Shown here in pieces: positions 12,290 through 24,522 of a stretch of 64,000 nt of DNA (positions are counted from its first letter, which is position 1; each line of letters starts with the position of its first letter). Location: assembly GCF_021018895.1 (NCBI RefSeq), contig NC_079377.1, positions 10,546,501 to 10,610,500 on the forward strand. Reading direction: 5' to 3'. The notes beneath the pieces are model-generated. The model saw only the letters and a program-made list of their open reading frames with translations. It had not been told where the DNA came from and searched no databases. The DNA is from Seriola aureovittata (Eukaryota > Chordata > Actinopteri > Carangiformes > Carangidae). The translations under genes and the position numbers were made by a program.

Positions 12290-15126
12290 TCATTTATGTT
12301 TAATTGTGGACCATTGCTGCTTTGTATATTGAGTATGTACATATTTTGTTGTGCCTTGTTTTTCATGATCTTTAAGTACCTCACCATCTGGTATTTCACA
12401 CACAGGTATTTAAAGCACATACTCGTGCTGAAGGTTAAATTTTATGCATTAAACAATTGCCTTTACTTGTTTTCTTCCAGCTGTCATCCATTAGTCAGAT
12501 GTATTGGATGCTTTACACATGAGCTAAGTGGTAGACAGTGTATTCAGACATGAAATGGAAGAAGCCATCATCTCTCACATATCTCAGCCAATTAAACCCA
12601 TCTGTGGTCCAAATTGGTGCCAATGAGATCTTGCGACTGCATTCAAATGATGATGGATTGTGTAGCGTTTCTTTGCATCAATAATGCCAGAGCTGTTGAA
12701 TAAAAATGACTCAGTAAATGCAGTACATACTGTACTTCTCATCTGTAAGAACTGTGTTCAGAAAGTGATATATTTATTTTCTCAAAGCTCATGAGGGTTG
12801 TTCTGGACATGATCTTTCTTAGATATGATCATTTAGAGGAAATAGTCAAAGCTACGGTATTTTGCGTCCAGTATTTTACAGGTGTTATTTGTTTGGAGCC
12901 AACAAAGCATGGAACAGCATGTTAGATATGTGTTAGGAATTGTTTTTTTTTTTTTAGCAAATACCAACATGCATTACAGAGTAATAGTTGAACCACATAT
13001 TCATGTTTTGTTTTTAAGACTCCAAAGAATATGAGGAGGATGTAAATAACCGTTTTCGCAGTTATCTGTATCCTCATCCCATTTTCCTGTACTCTGCTGA
13101 AGTGCTAATATTGATCATATATCCACAGAATCTCAGTTTCCATTCTCCGTCCAGTCAGTCAAGAGCTTTGTTCCTCACCTTGCAGTGTTTGTGCCATTCA
13201 CTCTCAAACTGTGAAGAAACACAAAATGACTTTCACTCTCAAAGTCTCCCCAGCTTCCCTAAGCTCTTCTAGCTTATGCACACTGCCTAGGATGCATTTT
13301 CAAGTAGTTAACCCACTTTCTGTTCTTGCTTACAGACAAAACGTACTTCTGGGGTTTCACTGACTTTTGTATTCAAGCATAGCAAGCAGACTCTCTGAAA
13401 AAGCTTAAAGTCTCAGACAATGCAAACAGTATTAACATAAACATCCAAGGTCACTTTTGAGAATGGTCATGGTCGGATGGGCTGCTTTTGCTGTGATGAG
13501 GCTGTAATTAGAGGTTTCCTGAAGTAAAGCTATGGCTGTATATAAAGAAAATATGACATCCAAATAACCATGAACAAGTGTGTATTCATGTAAGAATTGA
13601 GTCAACCCATGAAAACCCAAACATTCATCCTAGAATTATTATAACCTCAACATTTGATTGATACAAATCTTTGGCTACAGCTTTATACTGTATAAATTTA
13701 ATAATTTTCCATCACAATGTATTCAGGGACTCTGGGAGTTTCTGTTTGTCCTGACCCTTCTCTGATATTCTCATATAAGACCTCAGCCTCAGTCATTGGC
13801 AAATATAGCAAGGACCAGCTCTGTGAATATCTGGATCCTATCCAGATCCATCCAAACAAAAATACTCTCTCATTACCCTCTCTGTAGGGATGTGGAGAGC
13901 AGCACTCTTGATCCACTAGCATGGTTAAATCCATTTCTTTCTTGTTTCACCAACTTGTTGTTTTTGCTTCTTTGCAGCATTTATTAAGGAAGCAACCCTT
14001 TACAATATTCACTTAGCCAATAACACAGGGTTTTAGTTTGATTAAAACACAACAGGTGAGGACTGTGTACATGCAGATCAGACAGGATTAGGAGAGTTTG
14101 CTCAAGCACACTTTAAAATGCTTATCAGGAAGACTACCACGTGTTCTGATGCTTCAGTGCTTAAGCTGCGCATTTTTGTTGAAGTTTATTCAAAACAGCA
14201 AAATCAGTTCATCACTTCAAAAAACTCTGTACACAGATTGAGTCTGTGTGATTTATGCAGCAGAAAAAAAAGTAAGCTGTAACGTTAATAAGTTTGACAA
14301 GTGTGCAGCATTAATGTAAATGCTACAAAATTCCTAATTGATTAATGAGACATGCTGTTTGTACTCCGAGTCTGAAGGGAAATGCCAGCGAAAAACACGT
14401 TTAATAAGGTAAAACCTGTATAAATTACAAAAGAAATACATCTTGTAGAAATACTTCCAAATCAATACTGAATGTCATTAAGAAAATCTAGCAGAAGTGA
14501 CCATATTGATCTGACATTTGACATGTTCTATGTATATTTTTGGGTGACAGCTTTGGAGATGTCTTAATCTCACTCGAGACCTTCTAATGCCAAAATTCAT
14601 TTCTCTCTGCTCCCTTTGGAATGACGTTATTATGGTGGGGGAGATGACAGTTGTATCAATTATGCATAAGGCAAGAGTGTGTGCAAGGTGTCTATGCAAA
14701 TCAAGTTCACCCAACGGATGGCAGTGAAATAAATGAAAATGCTCATTTCAAAGTGGTGAGTTCAGGTAAGTTCCTGCCAGTCAGGCTCCGTAAAAGTCTG
14801 TGAACAACCACAGAGGAAGAAACACCAAAGAAGTTTGACCCTCTTTGCTGGCTGTATCACAACTATTGATGGTTATTAGGTTTCAGGGGACACGTTGTTG
14901 ATACTGTATAAGACGTTTGACACAAGACAGACAAAAAAGGATTAACTGTGTTTTGTTTCTTTTGGAAACTATACAATGGTGAGTGCAATTCTTCTTCAGT
15001 TATTTTTTAAATTTTCATGAAGCACAGTTAGCTATATGTGATCAGAGCACATTCTAAAATCTGAAAAACTTAAAATTGTGTTTGAAATTTTGAGATATAC
15101 ACATATTCACTTGATATAAAAACAGA
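12290..15126. other. Intergenic DNA, no gene seen
   Basis: No exon supported. Near 14903-14985 a TGTATAAGA (TATA-like) sequence is followed by ACAATG/GTGAGT, a start codon directly at a donor-like site. That could mark a first exon, but nothing downstream supports it. Confidence 0.45.
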
Positions 15127-15330
15127 ATTGATATCAGTGTCGTGTCTATATGCTAAATATGAAGCCATGGAGCTAGCAGCTGGTTAGCGTAGCATAGCAT
15201 AAACGGGGCAAACAGCTGTCTTGGATCTGTCCAAAGGTAAGAAATCTAACAATTAGCACCTCTAAAGCTCACTACTTGACATGTCATATCTCATTGTTTA
15301 ATCAGTTGAACAAAGTAAAGGTATGATATG
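15127..15330 (+). mobile_element. Half copy of the 9.4-kb fold-back repeat
   Basis: It shares ordered blocks with the left part of the element at 9353-9828: a GATATCAGTGTCGTGTCTAT-like end, TAGC/TAGCATA repeats, AAACAGCT, and GCACCTCTAAAG (15256-15267, also at 9489-9500). The right inverted arm is missing, so this is a truncated or solo half. Confidence 0.6.
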
Positions 15331-16024
15331 TAACTTTTCTGATGAAGGATTTTAGTCTCCTGACGTCCGAATCTTAAGTTATCAGAGAAACAAGCTGAGC
15401 AAATGTTAGAGGCAGCTTACCTCCCAGCCCTTCCAAGCTTCTGAGTTTTTATTCAGTGTTTTTATCAGAGGTAATCACCAGGTCCATTTTTTATTGTAAG
15501 AGGAGGAGACCTCTGCAGATAATTTGGCCCCTAGAAAAAACTTCCTGAATGATTGACAGAAAATTACTTAATGTGCCTTTAACTGTAAAAACAACAATTT
15601 GCTGCTTAACAGTGCAAGACCTGCTCCCATGCTGCGTCATGTGTCGCTTATCTCCCACAATGTTGTTATTGTTTTGACAAAAAAATCTTGACTCAAGGTC
15701 AACCGACTCTATCAAAAGCTAGCTCATTGTCTTTTTAGTAAATGGAATTTGTTTCGTTTTCATGGCAACTACAAAAAACGTGACAACTGAAAGAATTGTG
15801 AGGTTTGGTTGAAAGGTTCAGAAAAAAAAACATTATTAAGTGAACCTTGGAAACATTAGTTTAGAGGACAGTGAAGCAACACTTTTAGTTTTAACCACTC
15901 TGTGTCATTCCCACCTCTGTTGTTTATCAAATCAACAAAGAATAGACAAGAAAATAAAGAATAAATAACCCTGTTGGAATACATCATAACTCAATTGCAT
16001 AATAACAGTTACCATGGAAACAAA

Positions 16025-16095
<71 letters not shown>

Positions 16096-16160
16096 CATCC
16101 ATCCATCCATCCATCCATCCATCCATCCATCCATCCATCCATCCATCCATCCATACATCC
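16025..16160. repeat. Compound (ATCT)n/(CATC)n microsatellite
   Basis: About 17 ATCT units (to about 16094) switch directly to about 15 CATC units (to about 16154). The open frames across it (Tyr-Leu-Ser-Ile then His-Pro-Ser-Ile repeats) are artefacts of the tandem repeat. Confidence 0.95.
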
Positions 16161-17440
16161 ATATTTTCATCCAGATGTAGTATGTACGTAGAAGACAGGT
16201 GTGAGTAGAAGCTGTATGTATGAGAGCAGAGGGGAGTGGTCATAGAGGGTGGATGATGTAGTGGGGTGTTCTCTTGCTTGTATCCTTCCCTGTTCCTCCA
16301 TATCCCTTTCTCCCCCTAATCCTCTCACTCTTTGTCTCAAAATCTCAGTAACAATCTCTCCCCCCTCTCCCAGCTAGCGTGCTACACATTCTCACATCAA
16401 CAGCTCCACCAACAGGTGGAAAAATGCCTCTCTCTGGCTTACACTCCATGTTTCCGTCAGTCCGAGGATCTCTCCACATTTCTCCCGTGACAGTGAAATG
16501 CAACACCACACATTTTCAAGGCCTATGTTTTAAATTTCCTGTTAACTGAGAGCTGTTTCCATGTGAACCATTCAGGTGGGGGGGCGGGTTATTTATTGTC
16601 ATTCAGCGCACAGCAATGCTGAATCAACAGGGTCAGAGGATAAAAGAGTGAAGGCACTGCATGTTGGCACAGAGCTGCTCTTGTCATTGCTTCCAAATAA
16701 GTCATTGTTATATCCAGGAAATACCCAGTAATGCTCAGATCTGTTGTACTCTCTATCTTCGTGCTGCCTTTCATCTTCAGTTCTGATGGGAGTCCACAAA
16801 TAATTGTGAGGCACCCTAAAACATCAGTTCTGTGTATTTGAGAAAGCATTCTGACACAATCAAGACTTCCATATCCATCCACTAGGAGGCAGAGATGAGG
16901 ATGTTTGACTTTATTTTGTGCCTACATCATCTGGAAACCTTTCTCAAGCATTTAAACTCAACAGGAGCCAAATGCTTCAGGCAAGCTGTGGTCCGCATTC
17001 TGTATCAGTTTTATGAGATTTCCTATTTTCAACATGAGGATGTGCTTAAGTTTGGCATGACAGAGGGGACATTGTGCCTCACCCATGAAAACAGTACACA
17101 TCAGAAGAAAATGTTTCTCAAAAGGCATGGCTGGCTTGTAATTGACACGTTATATTGTACTGTATTATAATTTATTTTTTAAATCACCTAACATCTAGTT
17201 ATACCGTTTTAACTTAACGGTCGAAAAACATCTTCTTATCCAAGAATGTTTATACATATTCTGAGTATAAAATTTATATTATTACTATATAATAATAATA
17301 TGTACTATCAATATGTACTATAATATGATACAGTAAAAGGTATTTTGTGACTGACATATTATATATATATATATATATATTATGTGTCAAAATGAGGCTA
17401 GAGTTAAATATCTTATTTATGTTTAGGTAGTTCCCAGCCT
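16161..17440. other. Intergenic DNA upstream of erlec1
   Basis: No gene recognised. An (AT)n dinucleotide tract lies at 17357-17381. Open frames at 16589-16882 and 16895-17170 resemble no known protein and have no plausible exon borders. Confidence 0.5.
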
Positions 17441-17446
17441 AGGTTA

Positions 17447-17529
17447 CAGATTTATCTTGGAAAAGGTTACACATTGGTTTTACGTATCTTCTAACCTTTT
17501 ATCTTATAAAAAGTTACAAGATAAATCTG
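17447..17529. repeat. Nested inverted repeat upstream of erlec1
   Basis: The outer arms are 13 bp and exact: CAGATTTATCTTG at 17447-17459 and its complement at 17517-17529. The inner arms are 9 bp and exact: AAAAGGTTA at 17461-17469 and TAACCTTTT at 17492-17500. The loop is 22 bases, with an asymmetric 16-base bulge on the right side. Confidence 0.8.
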
Positions 17530-17784
17530 AGGGGTCACCAGATGATTAATGGCACAGACAGTAGGCTACAAGTACCCCAGTACTGTACTAATTTTAACTC
17601 TGCTTGAAGTAGCATGGTCTTGGCAAGGTCGGCGAGGGAAAATGATATAAACAATGATGTATTACAACTGTTGTTCAATTAAAAAGTTGGTCTGCGTTCT
17701 GCTTCCACAACCTGTAGAGTCAAGAGTTTAATTTATTTTTCTTTCGCTTTACATAGGCTATATTAAAACTCGGTTACAATACCT

Positions 17785-18049
17785 CGTGTCGCCACCAGAG
17801 GACGTTGTTGTTATTTCAGCCCAACGCAGAGGCGGAACACGACGTGGCAGCTAAATGATTCACTTCCTGTATTTCGTGCGGTATTGACATCCGTCTCACA
17901 CAGTCTTAACGTCTGTCAAACCGGACTTCGTCGGACTTTGTTGCAGCTTTCAATTCATCCCTCTGGCCGGTGTTGGTGTTCTGTCAGGGGGCTGTTGTCT
18001 TACATGAGGAGAGGGCTGTGTTGAGGAGCTCCGCAGCCGGACTGGAGAG
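17785..18049 (+). promoter_or_regulatory. erlec1: erlec1 promoter and 5' UTR
   Basis: GC-richer than the sequence upstream and directly before the erlec1 start. Visible motifs are a CTCF-core-like CCACCAGAGGACG (17792-17804), GACGTGGC (17841-17848), which is close to the unfolded-protein-response element TGACGTGG, and an ETS-type ACTTCCTG (17862-17869). There is no TATA box. An ER-stress element would suit an ER quality-control lectin, but binding is inferred. Confidence 0.5.
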
Positions 18050-21000
18050 ATGACGGCTGGGCTTCTGTTAGTGTTTGTCGGGGGGGTGCTGGAGGTCTGC
18101 AGCGGCGTCTCAGCGAACAGAGGGGGATACCCCTCCTTTACAGACGAAGTCCCTTTCAAAATCACCTGGCCAGACGCTGAGTTTACGCTGGTATGCCTCC
18201 TCCTTTAGTATCACAGTTTCACAAAGGGACAAATTGTCTGTAAGGGGTTGGGGGGGATGCTACTCTCAATGTATAGCTCGTACTATGTTCGGAGTGAGTT
18301 TCCTCTTTCTTTTATAACCGACGTTACAGTTTAAGTAACCAACGTTTGTCTATGGATTTCAGCCAACTTCAGGTGCACTTTACAACGAGGATGACTTTGT
18401 CATCATGACAACAACAGAAAAGGAGAAGTACAAATGCCTCCTGCCATCCCTGACAGCTGGAGAGGAGGTAAGCAACATGTCCCTTCATAGAGAGCTTTTC
18501 ATTGCTTTTGAATATGTTTGTATTGCTTCCACAGGCAATAACTATAAACACATAACGGGTAATACAAAGCAGCTCAACTTTCCCACTGGGCTAATGCAAG
18601 TCTTCATAGTTTATATACCATACTGGATTCTCTTCAGGTGTATAAACATATTGATGGCTTGTCATGTTTTTAAACATGATGGGACCCAACTCTGCTCCTT
18701 TGTCCTTTTAAAACAGGTATGGCAGTCTGCGTATTATCTTCCTCAAGCCCTCCATATATCCTCCATTGATTTTTAGCTTTTAGCTTCAGTCTGTGTCATA
18801 TTTTTGGAGTCCTGGTCATCATTCATATCTATTACAGTAAGGTTGTACTCAACAACTTCTTTGCTGATATATGGGGATGCAACAACATTGATATCTACAG
18901 CTTGACAGTGGAATTGTAAAAAAAAAATAAAATAGAGAAAGTAACAATAGTAATCAAGTCTCCAGTTTGACTGTATTACCCGAGACATTCATTTTAAAAT
19001 GGAAACAGGAACTTGGAACAGCTGAAACTTAGAGTGAGATTTAAAAACTGATTTGAAAAGATGTTACTGTTTAAAAAAGCTTTTTGTTGTCATATGTTTT
19101 GTGTCTTTTGTTGTCTCAGGATTATGATAAGGAGTACGGCGGGCCCAGTCCGGGTGACCTGCTGGAGCCACTATTCAAACGAAGCAGCTGTTCTTACAGG
19201 GTGAGACTCCTCAAGTTTCTTTTCTGCTTTCATTTAATTTCCTTACTTCTCTCAGTGGAGAGACTGAAACTGTGTTCAGATGGAGTTCATGCTACATTAG
19301 TAGAGCATAACTGAAAACGTATTTTTCTGCCTTAGTGTTTGGTGAGTTAAAGAGTCACTCATAACTCAGTAAACTTGCTCTTGGCTTGCCGACATTGCAG
19401 ATTGAGTCATACTGGACGTATGAAGTATGCCATGGAAAACATATAAGACAGTATCACGAAGAGAAGGAGACTGGTCAGGTCAGTGTTTTGAGTGGATAAA
19501 ATAACCTTCAGATATCAGATAACAGTTTGCAATGAAAGTGACCATGTGTGTTTCCATAGAAGATCAGTGTCCAAGAGTACTTCCTGGGGAATTTGGCACA
19601 GAAGAGTCAGTCAACAGAGACAGGTGAGTTTCTTTTGAATGCACTTTTATGATATATATTTTTTGATTATTTGTAATACGTTATAGAATGTTTTAGTTGT
19701 TTCCTTATTGCACTAAAGCTAGGAATTTATTTTTTCAGATAAAGTTGAAGAGGCAGAAGATGTCAAATCAACAGCTGAAACAGAAGTAAGTATAATAATG
19801 ACACTTTGATAATCAGCCAAATTCACCAGGCTAGCCCTCAGTTCTCACATTTGTCACCTCTTTTCTGTTGCCTTCTCTCTTTCCACTGGTGTTCAGGTGC
19901 CCACCAAGAACATAGAAGGTCAGCTCACTCCCTACTTCTCGTTGGAAATGGGAAATGGGACTCCTTGTGTGCTGAAACAGAACCAGCCTCGCTCCACGTC
20001 CGTGTTGTATGTCTGTCATCCAGAGGCCAAGCATGAGATCTTGTCTGTCGCTGAAGTCACAACCTGTGAATATGAGGTTGTGGTGTTGACACCGCTGCTT
20101 TGTGCTCACCCAAAATACAGGTAGAGCTGTCAGAACGACTATGTGTGAATATTTTTCTCAAAGGAATACGCCTCAGTAGTAGAAGTATGTTGGTGTTTCT
20201 GTTTTGGAAATTCTGAAATGTTGTTTTAAGATTAGTCATCCCTGTGGATCAGGGTTCTACTGAAATGTATTTTCCAGCAGGCGAGACATCCGGCTGACAT
20301 CTTACTGTTTCTGAACTTGACATGTATTCCTGGCAGGTTTAAGTCATCCCCGGTGAACGCGATCTTTTGCCAGGCTCTGGCAGGCTCGCCTCTGCGGCCT
20401 CAGCAGCTCGCCCAGTTGGACAAGGAGCAGGAGGAGCAGCTTAAACCACCCTTCAGCGCCACGTCTGAGACCAGAGAGGTGAGACATGCACAGAAAGATG
20501 ACAGAGGGGAAAAATTAGTACAACGTGTACCAACGATACTGGGCTCAGTCTTATGTTTGACTTGTTACAGGAGGAGGCGCCACCAGTGAGAGAGGAGGCA
20601 TTCTCCTCCACTCACAAACCCATGACTGTTGGAGGGCAGTCCCAGGTCACTGTCGGCACCACTCACATCTCTCGTTTGACAGATGACCAGCTAATCAAAG
20701 AGTTCCTCAGTGGCTCATACTGTCTGCATGGGGTGAGGCATGTTCACCTATAGCACCCGAATAGTGTTTAATAAACTATTCAGTGACTTCATCTTAATGT
20801 GTGTTTCAGGGAGTCGGGTGGTGGAAATATGAATTCTGTTACGGAAAGCATGTCCATCAGTACCATGAGGTAAGGGTCCCTCCTTGCTACTGTGAGTGCG
20901 TTTGTGTGGAAGCTGGGTCAACTGGTTATGTGGATTGGCTGTAGGGATGCAATTAACAAGTATTTTCACAATTAATCAATCTGCAGATTAATGTTTCAGT

Positions 21001-22563
21001 TAAATGTTTCATCCATAAAATGTTAAAAAATAGTGAAAAACACCACATCACCGTGGTTGCTGATTAATTTTTTTACTAATTGATAAATTGAGTGGTTGTT
21101 CCAGCTCTACTTATTAGTTTGTTTACAAAAAGATTTGTAATTGCATAGAAATTGTGATTTTGAATGAATATGTAAGATTGTTAGGTACATTATCTTGTAT
21201 TTGTACAGTAATGAATATGTCCCTTGGCTCTCCAGGATAAAGAGCAAGGAAAGAACATTGTGGTGGTGGGGAGCTGGAACGCTGAGGAACACATTGATTG
21301 GGCCAAGAAAAACGTTGCCAGATCATACCAGCTCAAAGACGATGGCGTGCAGAAAGTCAAGTATGTCATTCATATTTCTGAACCCTAACCTGGATGTATA
21401 TTGAGATTATCGTTGACTTTTCCTTTCCCTCTGTTCCTTTCCTCTGATCCATGACAGGTTGGTTTCCCACTTTTATGGCCACGGGGATGTTTGTGATCTG
21501 ACAGGGAAGCCCAGACAGGTCATTGTCAAGCTCAAGTGAGTGAACAGTCGTTGCAGCACCAGTTCAGTGTCACTGCCCTGAGTCAATGTGTGAGTAAGAG
21601 AATACCCAAATGTTTCCGTGTTGATTCACTCATCTCATTTCTCTTGTCTCTGTCAGATGTAAAGAGTCTGAATCTCCCCATGCTGTCACTGTCTATATGC
21701 TGGAGCCTCAGACTTGTCAGTACATCCTTGGGGTAAGTTCACTATTCACAGTTACTGGGGAAAAAAAAAAGCACTGAACCTTAACTGGAGTACAAACCTC
21801 TACTTTAGGTTTGGGAGCTAAATAAAAAGGAAAGTGCTATTTCAAGCTGTGACCAATTCATTAATAATTTACGTCTGTTTCATTGTGGAATATATGAAAA
21901 AATGAATGAACTTGAGTAGGTCTTTTTCACAGCAGAAATTTCAACATGTCAAACACAGCTGTAGCCAATAGCATTATTAACTGTTGCATTGCATTGCTAC
22001 AATTGCTGAAACCCAGCCATCGTTATTCAGTGTTAGTTCCACCTGTGCTTTTCCTGTAGTGACAAGTCTATGAATATGATTTATTTATTTGGGAGTCCTA
22101 AAGAAACAAAGGCTCTAATGCTAGAAAAGTTATCAAGATATAGTTTAGTAAAATGACATGTACAATACAAGATGGACATTTCCAGAGAGCAGAAAAGAAA
22201 AACGGATAGAAAATCAAACTATTTCAATGTATAAACTCTACAAAGGTAACTTTTATTTACATTGTTATTTGCCCACCAGAAAGTGTGGGAGCCACTGCTT
22301 TAGCCTCTGTCTTGGTCTGTCTATCAAGTATGTTTTCATACCATATAACAATGATGGGCAAGAAATGTTTTAAACAAGAATGAAAGGGAGGAAGATTTGA
22401 AGTTCTAATATATGGCTCTACTGGCTGTTTACAGACAGGTAGATCATTGGCACTATGTTCAAGCTGGCTGACATATTTTTTCCTCCCCTAGGTTGAGTCT
22501 CCAGTCATATGCAGGATTCTTGACACTGCTGATGAACATGGACTTCTGTCACTCTCCAGCTAA
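18050..22563 (+). CDS. erlec1: Endoplasmic reticulum lectin 1 (ERLEC1/XTP3-B)
   Basis: ER-luminal lectin that binds mannose-trimmed N-glycans on misfolded glycoproteins and delivers them to the HRD1/SEL1L degradation complex (family knowledge). Fourteen coding exons join in phase: 18050-18190, 18363-18467, 19120-19200, 19401-19478, 19560-19623, 19739-19785, 19897-20120, 20337-20478, 20571-20732, 20810-20869, 21236-21360, 21458-21535, 21657-21732, 22492-22563, giving 484 residues (human 483). The first ~24 residues form a signal peptide ([12 protein letters not shown] core). MRH domain 1 spans about 105-245 and MRH 2 about 340-470. Both carry the repeated pattern [15 protein letters not shown] / [15 protein letters not shown] and the Glu-x3-Cys-x-Tyr ligand motif ([14 protein letters not shown]). 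The start is the only ATG before a clear signal peptide. It is convergent with gpr75. Confidence 0.96.
20941..21110. mobile_element. hAT-like MITE in erlec1 intron 10
   Basis: The ends are inverted: GTAGGGATG at the left and CAGCTCTAC (complement GTAGAGCTG) at the right. The interior is AT-rich with ATTAATCAATCTGCAGATTA and no coding capacity. The same end pattern and interior words recur at 24212-24472. A clear target duplication was not seen. Confidence 0.55.
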
Positions 22564-23425
22564 ACTGACAGAGATCATGTGACAGCAACGGCGCATGAAG
22601 GACAAGGAGAGGATAGACAGAGAGAGGTGCACTGAAGAAGAAGGGAGAGGACACTTATGATAAAGCAGAAACCTGTTTGTTGAAGGAAGAGAGATGCCCA
22701 TGACACTGCGCTAGAAGCCAAAGTCAAGGTTAAACAGAGGTTAAACTTGATCCTGAGGCTGGACTTCATGTGGCTCAGGAGCACAGTCTCAGCTCAATGC
22801 CCTGATCTGTGCAATGGACGACTCTACATCACAGCCTAATCCAGCAGGCTAACTCAGACTTAGTGAAAACAAAGTGAAATGGGGCTGACGCCGCACTCCA
22901 CAAGGCAGTGGGTTTATTGCCTGTACAGAATATCCATGCTTCACTTTGTGTTGATTAATTTCAAGTAAATGAGAGACATATCAGGGGATTCGTAATTATC
23001 AGGGGAATCAACAATATTCATGGTGGTTTTATTGTCTTTAAGGTTGGTAATTGTGTGTGTGTGTGTGTGTGTGAGTGTGTGAGAGAATGTGAGTGAGAGA
23101 TATATGAAATGGTTAGCTGTTTGATTGTGGCACTTTGTATTTGTAGATATGAAAAGAAGCAAGTCTGAAAATGTTTTTTTGCATCAGCGTGAATGTGTGC
23201 TGTGTTCATTTACAGGATGAGTGAGTGTAACTTATGCATTGGAAGGTGCCGTGGAATAGCAAGAAAAGTGATTGACTTCGTAGGATGTACAGAATGTCTG
23301 TGGGCTCCTATCAGAGGTATTCTGTGGTTATATGAAAAAGCGCACTGGGATCCTGATTACTGCTGTATCACGGAGATAAAAACCAATGCATTTACAGGAA
23401 AGAATAAAACTAAAACATGAAACCT
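22564..23425 (+). other. erlec1: erlec1 3' UTR
   Basis: Runs from the TAA stop to just past an AATAAA signal at 23403-23408. It contains a GT-dinucleotide tract at 23052-23072. The transcript end is inferred from the signal only. Confidence 0.65.
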
Positions 23426-23657
23426 AATTAACAGTGTTGAATTATCACAGAAAAAAAGATATTTGACTTGACCGAGACATCTTGGCAACAAATGTCTTTG
23501 ATTAATAATTATAGAGATATTCAGTTAGTTATTATGATGTAGAATTTTCATTTTGTTTTTTTCTTGCTATTAAGATTTTTGTCCTTCAGTCAGATGCCAT
23601 GATTTAAAAAAAAATGGAGGTGCATTACCATAGTAAGTTGTCATGGTCAATTTAAGG

Positions 23658-23672
23658 CCACCAGAGGGTGCT
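23658..23672 (+). promoter_or_regulatory. CTCF-core-like site
   Basis: CCACCAGAGGGTGCT is very close to the vertebrate CTCF core (CCACCAGRGGGCGC). It lies about 240 bp beyond the erlec1 polyadenylation signal. It is a motif match only. Confidence 0.35.
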
Positions 23673-23789
23673 GACGCTAAGCGTGTAGTATTTTAGTATT
23701 TAGTATTTCTTTCATATATCCTAAGAAAACAACTGTAACTGTAAAAGAACAGTTGTCACTGCAGTGATTTCCATTTTTAATCTCAGCCA

Positions 23790-23840
23790 TTTCACAAACC
23801 TTCAGTTCAGTCAAACTGACTGAACTGAAGGTTTGGGAAA
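23790..23840. repeat. Perfect hairpin, 19-bp arms, 3-base loop
   Basis: Left arm CAAACCTTCAGTTCAGTCA (23795-23813), loop AAC (23814-23816), right arm exactly complementary (23817-23835). Beyond one mismatch the pairing continues four more bases on each side. It lies between the convergent erlec1 and gpr75 transcript ends. Confidence 0.95.
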
Positions 23841-24211
23841 CTCTGCAAAGCTTCATCTGTAACTTCACTATATCAAGTAAATACCAGGTCAATCGTCATT
23901 AAAAATCTAAGCAGCATCTGAACTGGTTGATTTGCAGTTCAAATGCTTTACATGAAAATTTAAATATAAAGGAAAAATATTTATATATATGTGTGTATAT
24001 AATATTTTTTTTTTTATGTTTTTTTTAGCATTTTATAGCTATAGAGCTTTAGAGCTATAAAAGGCCAGTTCAAACAGTTTTGTTCCTCTGACTTATCACT
24101 TTAAGTATGTTGTTTTCACAATATCAGCATAATGACACATAACCCCAACAGACAGACCATCATTACTGTCATTTCATTAACCACTGACACTGCTTCCAGT
24201 TAACATTAAAA

Positions 24212-24472
24212 CTAGGGCTGCAACTAGTGATTGCTTTCATTTTTGATTACTTTGACAGTATTTTCATGATTAATCAATTCACTGGTTTTTCTATAAAATC
24301 TGATAAGAAAATAGTGTTTAAGTTTACAATCATACATGACAAAGAAAAGCAACAAATGCTCACATTTTAAAAGCTGGAGCCAGTGAAAGTTTGAAATTTT
24401 TGCTTGCGATGAAAATAATAAAAATAATTTAATTTTATGTCAGTAATTATTGATTAAGCATTTCAGCTCTAG
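24212..24472. mobile_element. hAT-like MITE between erlec1 and gpr75
   Basis: Left end CTAGGGCTG, right end CAGCTCTAG (complement CTAGAGCTG): 8 of 9 positions match. The flanks ATTAAAAC and TTTAAAAA are compatible with a degraded 8-bp target duplication. There is no coding capacity. It is a relative of the element in erlec1 intron 10. Confidence 0.55.
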
Positions 24473-24522
24473 TTTAAAAAAAAAAAAAAGTGAAGGCACA
24501 GATCCACTGGACTTGCCAAACA

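Noticed and set aside
15974..16208. Open frames of Tyr-Leu-Ser-Ile and His-Pro-Ser-Ile repeats
   Set aside because: They are translations of the tetranucleotide microsatellite in several frames, with no gene context.
23790..23840. MicroRNA precursor
   Set aside because: A three-base loop and about 23-bp stem are too short for a normal Drosha/Dicer substrate.
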